Shown here in pieces: positions 19,001 through 28,029 of a stretch of DNA of 64,000 bases (the stretch's first letter is position 1; each line of letters begins with the position of its first letter). Under the pieces are notes generated by a model. It was not told where the DNA came from, made no database searches, and worked only from the letters and a program-made list of their open reading frames with translations. This stretch comes from Candidatus Rokuibacteriota bacterium (GTDB lineage Bacteria; Methylomirabilota; Methylomirabilia; Rokubacteriales; CSP1-6), in NCBI GenBank assembly GCA_016200085.1, contig JACQFL010000042.1:28615-92614 (forward strand), given 5' to 3'. A program made the position numbers and the translations under genes.

Positions 19001-19592
19001 GCACGTCCTCGAGCAGCGCGCCGAGCACGCGCTTGAGCCCCTCACCGCCCTCCGCCATCAAGCGATCGAGCTCGGTGCAGCCGCGCTCGACGAACGGGCC
19101 CGAGGCCAGGCCGGCAAGGTTGGCGTGCGCGGTCAGGGTGGCCCCCTGGAGGGCGCCCCACGCGAGCGAAGCCGCGACGGCGACGTCGCTGCGGGTGGCC
19201 GGCCGCGCCGCGGGCGCCACCGCCAGGCAGGTGGCGATCACGCCCGCGCTCGAACGGGCGACGTCGAGGACCGTATCCGTCGCGGCGTGGAGCGCGCGCG
19301 TCAGCGCCTCACCACCTTCGCGCTGGGCGGCGAGCACGGCGTCGAAGGCCGTGGCGTCGCGGACGGCGAGCGCGGCGAGCCCGTGCGCGAGACGCTCGGC
19401 CTCTCGCCGCCGCTCGTCGAGCGCGCCGGCCGCCGCGTGGCGCGCGGCGATCGTGCACACCTTGACGAGCAACGCCGCGGCCACGCCGGCGCTGAGCGCG
19501 GCCGCCGCCCCGCCGGCCGGCGTCGGCGCGGGGGCGGCGAAGGCGGCCAGGAGCGTGGCGACGGCGTCAGAAAAGTCCGACGACGTTGCCAT
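18990..19592 (-). CDS. fchA: Methenyltetrahydrofolate cyclohydrolase (FchA type)
   Basis: This 200-residue protein fits the formiminotransferase-cyclodeaminase/FchA family, which converts formyl-THF to methenyl-THF. It shows PTPAGGAAAALSAGVAAALL near residue 23, an early Arg/Glu-rich helix (LDERRREAERLA) and a TRSDVAVAASLAWGALQGATL segment equivalent to the usual SDLGVAA...A motif, then the Asn in HANL. It lies directly after formate-THF ligase with a 26-base overlap and runs 11 bases into the diaphorase gene, so formate activation, cyclisation and NAD-linked formate oxidation are encoded together. The next enzyme, a methylene-THF dehydrogenase (FolD or MtdA), is not in the window. Confidence 0.85.
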   Translation of the reverse strand: MATSSDFSDAVATLLAAFAAPAPTPAGGAAAALSAGVAAALLVKVCTIAARHAAAGALDERRREAERLAHGLAALAVRDATAFDAVLAAQREGGEALTRALHAATDTVLDVARSSAGVIATCLAVAPAARPATRSDVAVAASLAWGALQGATLTAHANLAGLASGPFVERGCTELDRLMAEGGEGLKRVLGALLEDVRGA

Positions 19593-21261
19593 CCTCGTCG
19601 AGGTCGATCTTCCAGGTGTTCGGCGCCGAGGGCAGTCCCGGCATCGTGCGCAGGTCGCCGAGCAGCGGAGAGAGGAAGCCCGCGCCGAGCGAGGCGCGCA
19701 CCTCGCGGATCGGCACGCGGAAGCCCCGGGGCCGCCCCTTGAGCGCGGGATCGTGGGAGAGCGACAGGTGCGTCTTTGCCATGCAGATGGGCAGGTCGCC
19801 GTAGCCGAGCTCGGTGTATGTGCGGATGGCCTGCTCCGCGGCCGGCAGGTAGTCGACGCCGTCGGCGCCGTAGATCCGGGTCGCGATCGTCTCGATCTTC
19901 TCCTTGAGGGGCCGATCCAGCTCGTAGAGGAAGCGGAACTGCTTGGGCTTCTTCGCCGCGGCGACGACCGCGGTGGCCAGCTCCTCGCCCCCCGCCCCGC
20001 CCTGGGCCCACACGTCGCTGCGGTACGCGCCCTCGGCCCCGGCCGTGATCGCGCGCTCGCGGATGAGATTCAGCTCGGCCTCGGTGTCGGAGGGGAAGGA
20101 GTTGATGGCGATGACCACCGGTACCCCGAAGAGCCGCGCGTTCTCGATCTGCTTGTCGAGGTTGCCGCAGCCCTCGTCCACCGCCTTGAGGTCCTCGCGC
20201 ATCAGCCCGGGGTCGAGCGGCCGCCCGGCGACGACGCGGAAGCGGCCGCTGTGCATCTTGAGCGCGCGCACGGTGGCAACCATCACCACCGCGTCGGGCA
20301 CGAGCCCCGCCGCGCGGCACTTGATGTTCATGAACTTCTCCATCCCCATGTCGGCGCCGAAGCCACTCTCGGTCACCACGCAGTCGGCCACCTTGAGGCC
20401 GACGAGGTCGGCGATCACGCTGCTGTTGCCGTGGGCGATGTTGGCGAACGGCCCGGCGTGCACGAACACGGGCGTGTTCTCCGTGGTCTGGAGCAGCGTC
20501 GGCTTGATGGTGTCCTTGAGCAGCACCGCCATCGCGCCCGCCGTGCGGAGGGCCTCCGCCGTCACGGCCTTGCCCTCGCCGTTCAGCCCGATCACGATCC
20601 GCCCGAGGCGCGCGCGGAAATCCTTGAGGCCGGTCGTCAGGGCCAGGATGGCCATGACCTCCGAGGCCACCGCGATGTCGAAGCCGCTCTCGCGCGGGGA
20701 GCCGTTCTCCTTGCCCCCGAGCCCGATCACGATCTTCCGGAGCGCGCGGTCGCTGAGGTCGACGACGCGCGGCCACGTGATGGTCAGCGGGTCGATCCCG
20801 AGCGTGTTGCCGTGGGTGATCGAGTTGTCGATCATCGCCGCCAGCAGGTTGTGCGCGAGCGAGATCGCGTGCACGTCGCCCGTCAGATGGAGGTTGCACT
20901 CCTCCATCGGCACGACCTGCGCGTAGCCGCCGCCCGCCGCCCCGCCCTTGATCCCGAACACCGGCCCCAGCGACGGCTGCCGGATGGCCGCGATGGCCCG
21001 GGTGCCCACCCGGTTCAGCGCCATCGACAGCCCGATGGTCGTGGTCGTCTTCCCCTCGCCCAGCGGCGTCGGCGTGATCGCGGTGACATCGACGTAGATC
21101 CCGTTCGGCCGCCCCTCCAGCCGCTTCAGGACCGACAGCGCCACCTTCGCCTTGTGTTTCCCATACACCTCGATCTCATCCTCGAGAATGCCCAGCCCCG
21201 CCGCGATCTCCCCGATCGGCCTCAACCGCGCCCGCTGCGCAATCTCCAGATCAGACAGCAT
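19567..21261 (-). CDS. fhs: Formate-tetrahydrofolate ligase
   Basis: The 564-residue protein is a full-length FTHFS. It has the P-loop ITPTPLGEGKTTTTIGLS at 62-79, RQPSLGPVFGIKGGAAGGGY after it, and GDVHAISLAHNLLAA, all diagnostic. It makes 10-formyl-THF from formate, ATP and THF, or works in reverse to release formate with ATP gain. GAGGAGAGGGC directly precedes the ATG. It is 115 bases downstream of the formate dehydrogenase alpha gene and overlaps fchA by 26 bases. The direction of flux (assimilation of formate or oxidation of methyl groups) cannot be decided here. Confidence 0.97.
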   Translation of the reverse strand: MLSDLEIAQRARLRPIGEIAAGLGILEDEIEVYGKHKAKVALSVLKRLEGRPNGIYVDVTAITPTPLGEGKTTTTIGLSMALNRVGTRAIAAIRQPSLGPVFGIKGGAAGGGYAQVVPMEECNLHLTGDVHAISLAHNLLAAMIDNSITHGNTLGIDPLTITWPRVVDLSDRALRKIVIGLGGKENGSPRESGFDIAVASEVMAILALTTGLKDFRARLGRIVIGLNGEGKAVTAEALRTAGAMAVLLKDTIKPTLLQTTENTPVFVHAGPFANIAHGNSSVIADLVGLKVADCVVTESGFGADMGMEKFMNIKCRAAGLVPDAVVMVATVRALKMHSGRFRVVAGRPLDPGLMREDLKAVDEGCGNLDKQIENARLFGVPVVIAINSFPSDTEAELNLIRERAITAGAEGAYRSDVWAQGGAGGEELATAVVAAAKKPKQFRFLYELDRPLKEKIETIATRIYGADGVDYLPAAEQAIRTYTELGYGDLPICMAKTHLSLSHDPALKGRPRGFRVPIREVRASLGAGFLSPLLGDLRTMPGLPSAPNTWKIDLDEDGNVVGLF

Positions 21262-21376
21262 GCCCTCTCCTCATCCGATGGTGGTGTGGGGACGCACGTC
21301 AGCCGCCCGACAGTCTACCCGCCACTGCGATTCTCCGGGGCTCCGCAACGCCGTCGCACTACGCAACCCGAGAGAC

Positions 21377-24079
21377 TCAGCGATTGGCGGATACCGCTGG
21401 CCGAAGAGGCTCCACGCGGACGGCGCAGACTTTATATTCGGGAATTTTCGAGATTGGGTCGGAGGCGCTGTTGGTCAGGAAGTTGGCGGCAGACTCCCCG
21501 AGGCGCACGAACGGGATGAAGATCGCGCCGGGGCGGAGGCCGTCGGTGAGGCGGGCCCAGCCGTCGAGCTCCCCGCGACGCGAGATCACGCGGACCGGGT
21601 CGCCGTCGCGCACGCCCAGGCGTCGCGCGTCGGCGGGATGGATGGCGACCTCCAGCCGGGGGGCGAGCGCGAGCAGGCCGGGGACGCGGCGGGTGATCGT
21701 GCCGCCGTGCCAGTGGTAGAGCAGGCGGCCGGTGTTGAGGATCAACGGGTACTCCGGATCGGGGAGCTCGGCGGCCTCCACCGTCTGCACCGCCGGCACG
21801 AAGCGTCCCTTGCCGCGCGGGAACGAGTCCGCGTAGAGGAAGCGCGTGCCCGGGTGCTCCGCCGTCGGGCACGGCCACTGCAGCCCGCCGTCGCGGTCGA
21901 GCCGCGCGTGCGAGAGGCCGCCGAGGAAGGGCACAAGCCGCGCCATCTCGTCCCAGATCGCGGCGGCCGATGAATAAGCGAACTGTCGCTCGACGCCGAG
22001 GCCGAGCCGCGCCGAGACGCGCCGGGCCAGCTCCGCGGTGATCCACCAGTCCGGGCGCGCCTCGCCCGGCGGGTCGAGCGCCTGGCGCACGCGCTGGACG
22101 CGCCGCTCCGAGTTGGTGAAGGTCCCTTCCTTCTCGGCGAAGGCCGCCGCGGGCAGGAACACGTGCGCGCGCTCCGCGGTCTCGTGCATGAAGAGGTCCT
22201 GCACCACGAGACAGTCCAGCTGGCCGATGGCCTTCTCGGCGTGGTGCAGGTCGGGCTCGGAGAGCAGCGGGTTCTCGCCCACGACGTACATCGCGCGAAC
22301 CTTGCCGTTGAGGCAACCCTCGACCATCTCGGTGACCACGAGGCCCTGGCGCTCCGGCGGCCGCACGCCCCACGCCCGCTCGAACCGGTCGAGGGTGGCG
22401 ACGTCGTAGCCCTGGTAGCCCGGCAGGTTGGTGGGGATGCAGCCGGCGTCACCGCAGCCCTGCACGTTGTTCTGGCCGCGCAGCGGGGAGACCCCGGAGC
22501 CGGGAAAGCCGAGCTGGCCCGTGAGGAGCGCGAGGTTCAGCAGGGCGTGGGCGTTGTGGATGCCGTTGACGTGCTGGGTGACGCCCATGCCCCAGATCAG
22601 GCACGAGCCGGCGAACGGCGGCCGCGCGTACCAGCGCGCCGCGCGCCGGATGTCCTCGGCCGCGACGCCCGTCATGGCCTCCGCGCGCTCGACGCTGGCG
22701 CGCGCCAGCGACGCGCGCCAGGCCACGAACTCCTCGGTGCGCTCCGCGATGAACGCGTCGTTGGCGAGACCCTCGTCGAGGATCACCTTCGCCATCGCGT
22801 TGAAGAGGCTGACGTCGGTGCCCGGGCGCTGGGCGATCCAGAGATCGGCCTGGTCGCACAGCTCCACGCGCTTGGGGTTCACCACGATGATGCGCGCCCC
22901 GCGCTGCAGCGCCCGGCGGAAGCGGACGGCGATCACCGGGTGGTTGGCGGACGCGTCGGCGCCCACGATCATCAGGCAGCCCGCTTCCTCGTAGTCCTGG
23001 TACGAGTTCGAGGTGGCGCCCGAGCCCATCGAGGCGAGCATGGCCTCGACCGAGGGCGAGTGGCAGAGCCGCGTGCAGTGGTCCACGTTGTTGGTGGCCA
23101 TGACCACGCGGCAGAGCTTCTGGATGACGTAGCCGTCCTCGTTGGTGGCCTTGGCGCTGGCCAGCGCGCCGAAGGCGCCCCGATGACGCGCCAGCCCATC
23201 GGCCGCGGCGTCGAGAGCCTCGTCCCAGGAGACCTCGTGCCAGCGGCCGTCGCGCTTGACCATCGGCTTGACGATGCGATCGCGCGCGTGCACGAACCCC
23301 GTGCCGAAGCGGCCCTTGACGCAGAGCATGCCCTGGCTGGAGCCGTTGGCCGGGGTGTCGTCGGCCATCAGGGCCAGCCGGCCGTCCTCCCGCACGTCGA
23401 CGCGGATGCCGCAGCCCACGCCGCAGTACGGGCACGTCGTCTCGATGGTCCGCGCCACCGGCGCCGGCGCCTCCTTCGGGCTGAGCGCCCCCGTCGGGCA
23501 CGTCGCCACGCACTGGCCGCAGGAGGTGCAGACGGAGCTGGCGAGCGGACCGTCGCCGAAGACGCCGACCTTCATCGCGTGGCCGCGCCCGAGCATCGCG
23601 ATGGCGCCAATCTTCTGCACGTCGTCGCACGCCGCCGTGCAGCGCCCGCAGAGGATGCAGGCCTCACGGTCGAAAGTGAAGAACGACTTGGACTCGTCGG
23701 GCGCGAACCGGTGCAGCGGCGTGAAGCCGCCCTCGCCCAACCCGTGCCGGTCGGCGGCCACGCCGAGCTGGCCGAAGCCGTCACGCCCGTCGTCCGCGGT
23801 CAGCATCGAGCGCGTCAGGGACAGGACCATGGTGCGTACGCGCACGACCTCGGGATCCGTCGTGCTGATCACCATCCCGTCGCGCGCCGGGAGATGACAG
23901 GCCGCCGGCGTGCCGCGCTGGCCCTCGACGTGGACCAGGCACGTGCGGCAGGCGCCCAGCGGCCCGCGGTCCGGGTCCTTGCAGAGCTGGGGCAGCGCGA
24001 TGCCGAGCCGGTTCGCCGCGTCGAGCACCGTGGCGCCGGCAGGAACGTCGATGGTCCGTCCGTCGATCGTGATCGTCAT
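21377..24079 (-). CDS. NAD-dependent formate dehydrogenase, molybdopterin alpha subunit
   Basis: The 900-residue protein has the FdsA/NuoG-type order: [2Fe-2S] domain (Cys33, Cys44, Cys47, Cys61), two ferredoxin clusters (CILCGRCTAAC at 141-151 and CTSCGQCVATC at 184-194), the molybdopterin [4Fe-4S] set (CPYCGVGC at 216-223 and Cys253), then the catalytic domain. The catalytic residue is Cys339 in CTRLCHSPS, the place of selenocysteine in E. coli FdhF, followed by the essential His340. A C-terminal molybdopterin-dinucleotide domain ends near residue 890. ATG 24079 matches the family start MTITIDG. With the NuoE-NuoF fusion it forms a soluble formate:NAD+ oxidoreductase. FdhD or other maturation genes are not seen. 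Confidence 0.93.
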   Translation of the reverse strand: MTITIDGRTIDVPAGATVLDAANRLGIALPQLCKDPDRGPLGACRTCLVHVEGQRGTPAACHLPARDGMVISTTDPEVVRVRTMVLSLTRSMLTADDGRDGFGQLGVAADRHGLGEGGFTPLHRFAPDESKSFFTFDREACILCGRCTAACDDVQKIGAIAMLGRGHAMKVGVFGDGPLASSVCTSCGQCVATCPTGALSPKEAPAPVARTIETTCPYCGVGCGIRVDVREDGRLALMADDTPANGSSQGMLCVKGRFGTGFVHARDRIVKPMVKRDGRWHEVSWDEALDAAADGLARHRGAFGALASAKATNEDGYVIQKLCRVVMATNNVDHCTRLCHSPSVEAMLASMGSGATSNSYQDYEEAGCLMIVGADASANHPVIAVRFRRALQRGARIIVVNPKRVELCDQADLWIAQRPGTDVSLFNAMAKVILDEGLANDAFIAERTEEFVAWRASLARASVERAEAMTGVAAEDIRRAARWYARPPFAGSCLIWGMGVTQHVNGIHNAHALLNLALLTGQLGFPGSGVSPLRGQNNVQGCGDAGCIPTNLPGYQGYDVATLDRFERAWGVRPPERQGLVVTEMVEGCLNGKVRAMYVVGENPLLSEPDLHHAEKAIGQLDCLVVQDLFMHETAERAHVFLPAAAFAEKEGTFTNSERRVQRVRQALDPPGEARPDWWITAELARRVSARLGLGVERQFAYSSAAAIWDEMARLVPFLGGLSHARLDRDGGLQWPCPTAEHPGTRFLYADSFPRGKGRFVPAVQTVEAAELPDPEYPLILNTGRLLYHWHGGTITRRVPGLLALAPRLEVAIHPADARRLGVRDGDPVRVISRRGELDGWARLTDGLRPGAIFIPFVRLGESAANFLTNSASDPISKIPEYKVCAVRVEPLRPAVSANR

Positions 24080-24193
24080 GCGAAGAGCGCTCGTCCGCCT
24101 TTCATTGTAGATCAGATCCACCGCGATCAGCTCGACCGAGGCTCAGGCGCCCTTCCAGGCGGACATCGGGTGGTGCCCCTGGCCTCGATCGCC

Positions 24194-24580
24194 TCAGATG
24201 ACGCGGAAGAGATCGCTGCCGCGAAGCGCACGATCGAACGTGGCAGTCCCTTCGCAGCCGGCGTGCCGGTTCCGCCACCCGATGACGTGATCAGCAACAT
24301 CCCCCGGACCACGGCGGTAGTCCGAGAGAGCGTTGTATGCGATGTCTCTTTCGTCCACGACGAGCTCGGCGGTGTCGAGCACCCGCTTGATGGTGGCGGC
24401 GATCGTGGCGCGCTCCACTCCATACGCGTGACGGAGAACCCGGACCAGCTCGCAGAGCACGACGATGCTGATGGCACAGCGGTCGCCGTGACCGAGCATG
24501 CGGTTGATGGCGCGCCGCGTTTGCGCTGGATCGTCCTGCGTCAGGTAGCGGACGAGAACATTGGTATCCAGCCCGATCAC
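24194..24580 (-). CDS. vapC: PIN-domain toxin (VapC family)
   Basis: This 128-residue protein begins MIGLDTNVLVRYLTQDD, with the first catalytic Asp at residue 5, then VVLCELVRVLRHAYG with the conserved Glu, and ends with the ADHVIGWRN and TFDRALRG segments that carry the remaining acidic residues of the PIN fold. VapC enzymes cut tRNA or rRNA when not held by antitoxin. Its start overlaps the end of the AbrB-type antitoxin gene by 4 bases. The module lies between the C1 operon and a ligase gene. Confidence 0.9.
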   Translation of the reverse strand: MIGLDTNVLVRYLTQDDPAQTRRAINRMLGHGDRCAISIVVLCELVRVLRHAYGVERATIAATIKRVLDTAELVVDERDIAYNALSDYRRGPGDVADHVIGWRNRHAGCEGTATFDRALRGSDLFRVI

Positions 24581-24822
24581 GGGCGCGCCCGATGATGTCG
24601 CGTGGTCGCGGCTTCCATGGCCGCGAGGCTGACCGGCCGCCGGCCGCGTCGTCGTAGGAGTCCTTTCAGCTCCCGCGCGCTGGCGGTCCCGGCCCGCACG
24701 AGAACGCGACCGTCATCGCCGATGATGAAGTCCAGTCGATCACCGGGTCTGAGCCGGAGGACGTCGCGGACGGGCTTCGGGATCGTCACCTGGCCCTTGG
24801 TGGTCAGCGTCGTCCTTGGCAT
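24577..24822 (-). CDS. vapB: AbrB/MazE-fold antitoxin (VapB)
   Basis: The 81-residue protein has the swapped-hairpin AbrB domain at its N-terminus: TTLTTKGQVTIPKPVRDVLR followed by GDRLDFIIGDDGRVLVR. The C-terminal 35 residues (basic, RRRGRRPVSLAAME) would wrap the toxin. It sits upstream of the PIN toxin in the standard antitoxin-first order and probably represses its own promoter in the 54-base gap before the next gene. The upstream GTAAGGGGAGAGGTAAGGAG contains a strong ribosome-binding site. Confidence 0.9.
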   Translation of the reverse strand: MPRTTLTTKGQVTIPKPVRDVLRLRPGDRLDFIIGDDGRVLVRAGTASARELKGLLRRRGRRPVSLAAMEAATTRHHRARP

Positions 24823-24876
24823 CTCCTTACCTCTCCCCTTACAGGTCTTACTTCGAGTAAGGATGCACGGAGGCCA

Positions 24877-25980
24877 CTAGAGACCCAGGGCGACGAGCGC
24901 TTCGCGCGAGCCTGCGCGGCGGACCTGGTCGAACGTGCACGCGCGTGGTTTCTTCTCCGGGCGCCAGCGGAGGAACTTCGTGCCGTGGCGGAAGCGGTCG
25001 CCGGAGAAGTGGTCGTAACGCACCTCGCACACGAGCGCGGAGCGGAGCGGCTGCCACTCGGTGTTGCGGCCACGGCTCCAGCGGCTCGGGCCGCCGGGCG
25101 CGCTTCCGGTGAAGCCCGGCGGCTCAACGAGCGGCTCCAGGATCGGCTTGAGCGCACGCCGCTCCTCCGCGGTGAAGCTCGCGGAGAAGCCGACGTGGTG
25201 CAGCAGCCCGTCGTCGTCGTAGAGCCCGAGCAGCAGCGAGCCGACCTCCGCGCCGGCCTGCTGGAAGCGGAAGCCGCCGACGACGCAGTCCGCCGTGCGC
25301 AGCCGCTTGATCTTCTGCATCGCGTCCCGCGCGGCGCTGCCGTAGGGGGCGTCGAGCCGCTTGGCAATCACGCCGTCGAGCCCGGGCGGCAGCTCGTCCA
25401 TCCATCGCTCCGCGACGCCCCGGTCGGGCGTGGCCGCCGAGAGCCGCACGCGCGGCGTCACCGGCAGGCCGGCGAAGAACCGCTCGAGCCGCTGGCGCCG
25501 CTCGGCGAGGGGCAGCGCCGTCAGGTCGCCGCCCGTCTCGTCGACGAGCAGGTCGAAGCCGAGCAGCGTGGCCGGGGTCTCGCGGGCGAGCTTGCGCACC
25601 CGGCTCTCGGCGGGATGGATCCGCTGGAGCAGGTCGTCGAACGAGAGCCCGTCCTCGGTCGTCACCACGATCTCCCCGTCGAGGACGAAGCGGCCCGGCG
25701 GCAGCGCGCCCAGCGCCTCCACGAGCTCGGGAAAGTACCGGCCGAGCGCCTGACCGGCCTTCGATTGCAGCAGCACGGCGACGTCCCGCCGGAAGGCCAG
25801 GCAGCGGAAGCCGTCCCACTTCGGCTCGTAGAGCCACCCGGCGCCGCGCGGGATCGTCTCCACCGCGCGGGCTTCCATCGCCGGATACGGTGGGCGCACG
25901 GGCAGATCGATCGGCGGAAAAGTGTCCGGCAGCGCCTCGGCCGGCACCGCGCCGGCGGTCACGCGGCGGTCTTGCGCCAC
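24877..25980 (-). CDS. ATP-dependent DNA ligase (LigC/LigD ligase-domain type)
   Basis: The 367-residue enzyme has motif I EPKWDGFR with the adenylated Lys at 54, DGEIVV, the FDLLVDETGGD region, LDGVIAKRLDAPYG (motif IV) and the C-terminal OB-fold ending RHGTKFLRWRPEKKPRACTF. It seals nicks using ATP and is typical of ligases in non-homologous end joining or base repair. It is a second such ligase besides the one at the left edge; no Ku, polymerase or phosphoesterase lies next to it. The start at 25980 is the furthest ATG that keeps the family N-terminus (IDLPVRPPYPAM); a start at 25878 would remove it. Confidence 0.9.
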   Translation of the reverse strand: MAQDRRVTAGAVPAEALPDTFPPIDLPVRPPYPAMEARAVETIPRGAGWLYEPKWDGFRCLAFRRDVAVLLQSKAGQALGRYFPELVEALGALPPGRFVLDGEIVVTTEDGLSFDDLLQRIHPAESRVRKLARETPATLLGFDLLVDETGGDLTALPLAERRQRLERFFAGLPVTPRVRLSAATPDRGVAERWMDELPPGLDGVIAKRLDAPYGSAARDAMQKIKRLRTADCVVGGFRFQQAGAEVGSLLLGLYDDDGLLHHVGFSASFTAEERRALKPILEPLVEPPGFTGSAPGGPSRWSRGRNTEWQPLRSALVCEVRYDHFSGDRFRHGTKFLRWRPEKKPRACTFDQVRRAGSREALVALGL

Positions 25981-25992
25981 GTTCTCGGCACC

Positions 25993-26080
25993 TCGCTCGG
26001 CTCGCCGCCGCCGCGGCAGCGGCTCACCTCACCCGATCAGGAATGTCACCGCCCACACTGATTAGGATTTTCACCGCTGC
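25993..26080. repeat. Family C intergenic repeat, copy 1
   Basis: The gap between two minus-strand genes holds GCTCGGCTCGCCGC, AGCGGCTCACCTCAC and, further right, GATTAGGATTTTCACCGC. The same blocks occur around 29430-29560 in a different order. On the minus strand copy 1 reads GCGGTGAAAATCCTAATC then GGGCGGTGACATTCC, two related short motifs in one copy, as in the multiple end-repeats of some insertion sequences. No transposase is nearby. A solo end or decayed miniature element is a guess. Confidence 0.5.
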
Positions 26081-26082
26081 CA

Positions 26083-27702
26083 CTACACTGCCACGGCATA
26101 CCCGTCACGCCTCGGGTCGGCGCCGCCCATGAGGGCGCCGGATTCCGGGTCGCGCACGATACCCTGCCCACCACCGACGATCCACGACCAGTCGTCGATG
26201 ACGTTCACCTGATGCCCGCGGGCGGCGAGCGCCTCGCGGACGGGCGCGCCGATGCGCGACTCGGCGTCGAGGAGGCGGTCGCGATAGACACGCACGCGCG
26301 GGGCCTCGATCGCCTCCTGGATGTTCAGCCCGAACTCGAGGACGTTCAGGATCATCTGCGGCGTGGTCTGGAGGATGCCATACGAGCCCGGCGTGCCGAT
26401 CGACATGACGAACTCGCCGTCGCGGAAGATCTGGGTGGGCGACATCATCGTGCCGGCCTTGCGCCCCGGCTTGAGGCGGTTCGGGCTCTCGGGCGCGAGG
26501 TCCGTCCACTTGAGCAGGTTGTTGAGCACGATGCCGGTGCCGTTGGCGACGAAGCCCGAGCCGAAGGGGCCCCCGAGGGTCTGGGTCACCGTCACCACGT
26601 TGCCCTCACGGTCCGCGGCGGCGAAGTGCGTGGTGTGCTCGTCGGCGTACTTCGCCGGATGCCCGGCGAGGATCTGGCCGGGCAGCGTCGCGGCATCGTA
26701 ACGCTCGCCCTCGCTCACGCCCGCGCGCCGGGCATCGATGCGCGCGCGCTGCGCGGCGGCGTAGGCCTTGGTGGTGAGGCCGGCCGTCGTGGTGTCCAGG
26801 TAGGCGTAGGCGAGGCGGTCCGCCGAGGCGAGCTTGATCGCCTCGATCAGGTGGTGCAGGTAGTCCACGGAGTTGTGGCCCCATCCCGCGAGGTCGTACC
26901 CCTCGAGGATGTTCAGCGTCTGCAGATACTGGAACGCCGAGAACGGCTGGGGCACCGTCGCCAGGCGGTAGCCCTTGAAGGGCACGTCGGTGGGCACCCG
27001 CCACTCGGGGGTGAAGGCCGCGAGGTCCTCCTCGGAAAGCCAGCCGCCGGCCTCCCGCACGGAGCGCGCGATGACCTTCGCGACGGGGCCGCGATAGAAG
27101 ACCTCGGCGCCGCCCTCGGCGATCTGCCGCAACGTCCCCGCGAGCTCCTTCTGCACGAGCACGCGGCCGGGGCGCAACGGGCCCTGCCCGAGGTAGATCC
27201 GCTCGGCGTCCGCGGAGCGCGCGAGCGTCGCCCGCGCCTTGTCGATGAACTCGCAGCTCTTCCACGTGAGCGGCGCGCCGTCCTCGGCCAGGCGGATGGC
27301 CGGCGCCAGCGCGTGAGCGCGCGACATGGTCCCGAAGCGCTCGAGCGCCGCGAGCCAGCCGCCCACGTTGCCCGGCGTCACGCACGCCTTCGGGCCGCCG
27401 TCGATCTCGGCCTCGGTGACGCGGGTGGCGTCGGAGGCTTTCGGCGCGCGGCCGATGAAGTCGAGCACGTGCCGCTCGCGGCTGCGCGCGTGGGTGATCA
27501 CCATGAGCCCGATGCCGCCGACCCCCGACATGAAGGGCTCGGCGACGTTGAGCGTGGAGGCCACGGCCACCGCGGCGTCCACGGCGTTGCCGCCGGCGAG
27601 CAGGATCTCGATGCCCGCCATGGTGGCGAGGGGATGGGCGGAGACGACGGCGCCGCGCCGTCCCATGACGACCGGCCGGTACGCGTGGCGATGTGGTGGC
27701 AT
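26083..27702 (-). CDS. Gamma-glutamyltransferase family protein
   Basis: The 539-residue protein follows the Ggt/Ntn-hydrolase family along its whole length. ALLAGGNAVDAAVA-type motif lies at 35-47, EPFMSGVGGIGLMVI at 55-69, and DEHTTHFAAADREGN at 354-368 holds the Thr357 that would become the new N-terminal nucleophile after self-cleavage. NPPSxxG-like oxyanion residues are replaced by GTMMSPTQIF. No signal peptide is present (start MPPHRHAYRPVVMGRRG), so it is probably cytoplasmic and may act on other gamma-glutamyl or cephalosporin-like amides rather than periplasmic glutathione. It precedes the ligase gene by about 100 bases. Confidence 0.92.
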   Translation of the reverse strand: MPPHRHAYRPVVMGRRGAVVSAHPLATMAGIEILLAGGNAVDAAVAVASTLNVAEPFMSGVGGIGLMVITHARSRERHVLDFIGRAPKASDATRVTEAEIDGGPKACVTPGNVGGWLAALERFGTMSRAHALAPAIRLAEDGAPLTWKSCEFIDKARATLARSADAERIYLGQGPLRPGRVLVQKELAGTLRQIAEGGAEVFYRGPVAKVIARSVREAGGWLSEEDLAAFTPEWRVPTDVPFKGYRLATVPQPFSAFQYLQTLNILEGYDLAGWGHNSVDYLHHLIEAIKLASADRLAYAYLDTTTAGLTTKAYAAAQRARIDARRAGVSEGERYDAATLPGQILAGHPAKYADEHTTHFAAADREGNVVTVTQTLGGPFGSGFVANGTGIVLNNLLKWTDLAPESPNRLKPGRKAGTMMSPTQIFRDGEFVMSIGTPGSYGILQTTPQMILNVLEFGLNIQEAIEAPRVRVYRDRLLDAESRIGAPVREALAARGHQVNVIDDWSWIVGGGQGIVRDPESGALMGGADPRRDGYAVAV

Positions 27703-27726
27703 GGGTGATCTCCTTTGGAGCGGAGT

Positions 27727-28029
27727 TTAGCGCGAGGCGGCCCACCAGCGGAAGACCAGGGCCTGCAGGAGCGAGAGGACCGGCAGCACCACGTCGTCGG
27801 CGGCGTAGAGCGCCACGAACCTCCCCGTGGCGCGCAGCACCAGGACCATCGCCGAGGCGGCGAGGACGTTCGCGGCAAGGAAGACCACGGCGAGCCCGAT
27901 GCACTCGAGCGTCGCGGCCAGGGCCCGGGCCAGACCACGCAGGGGAAGGGCCAGCCGGCCGCCCAGCGCCCAGCCCAGCGCGGACGTCAGGATGACGGCG
28001 ACGAGCAGGAGCGCGGCCTCGAGGCTCAG
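27727..28029 (-). CDS. Small membrane protein, unknown
   Basis: About 100 residues of an open frame in the operon direction show three hydrophobic helices (LEAALLLVAVILTSALGWAL, a stretch around LECIGLAVVFLAANVLA and VLPVLSLLQALVF) joined by short basic turns, so the frame looks real. There is no ATG, GTG or TTG upstream of the first helix; the best start is CTG 28029, which overlaps the TGA of the YdcF gene. The true start is uncertain. It lies between ydcF-like and gamma-glutamyltransferase genes, with 24 bases to the latter. No family recognised. Confidence 0.5.
   Translation of the reverse strand: MSLEAALLLVAVILTSALGWALGGRLALPLRGLARALAATLECIGLAVVFLAANVLAASAMVLVLRATGRFVALYAADDVVLPVLSLLQALVFRWWAASR

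Noticed and set aside
21377..24079. Selenocysteine formate dehydrogenase
   Set aside because: The catalytic position is a normal Cys codon (Cys339) and the frame has no internal TGA.
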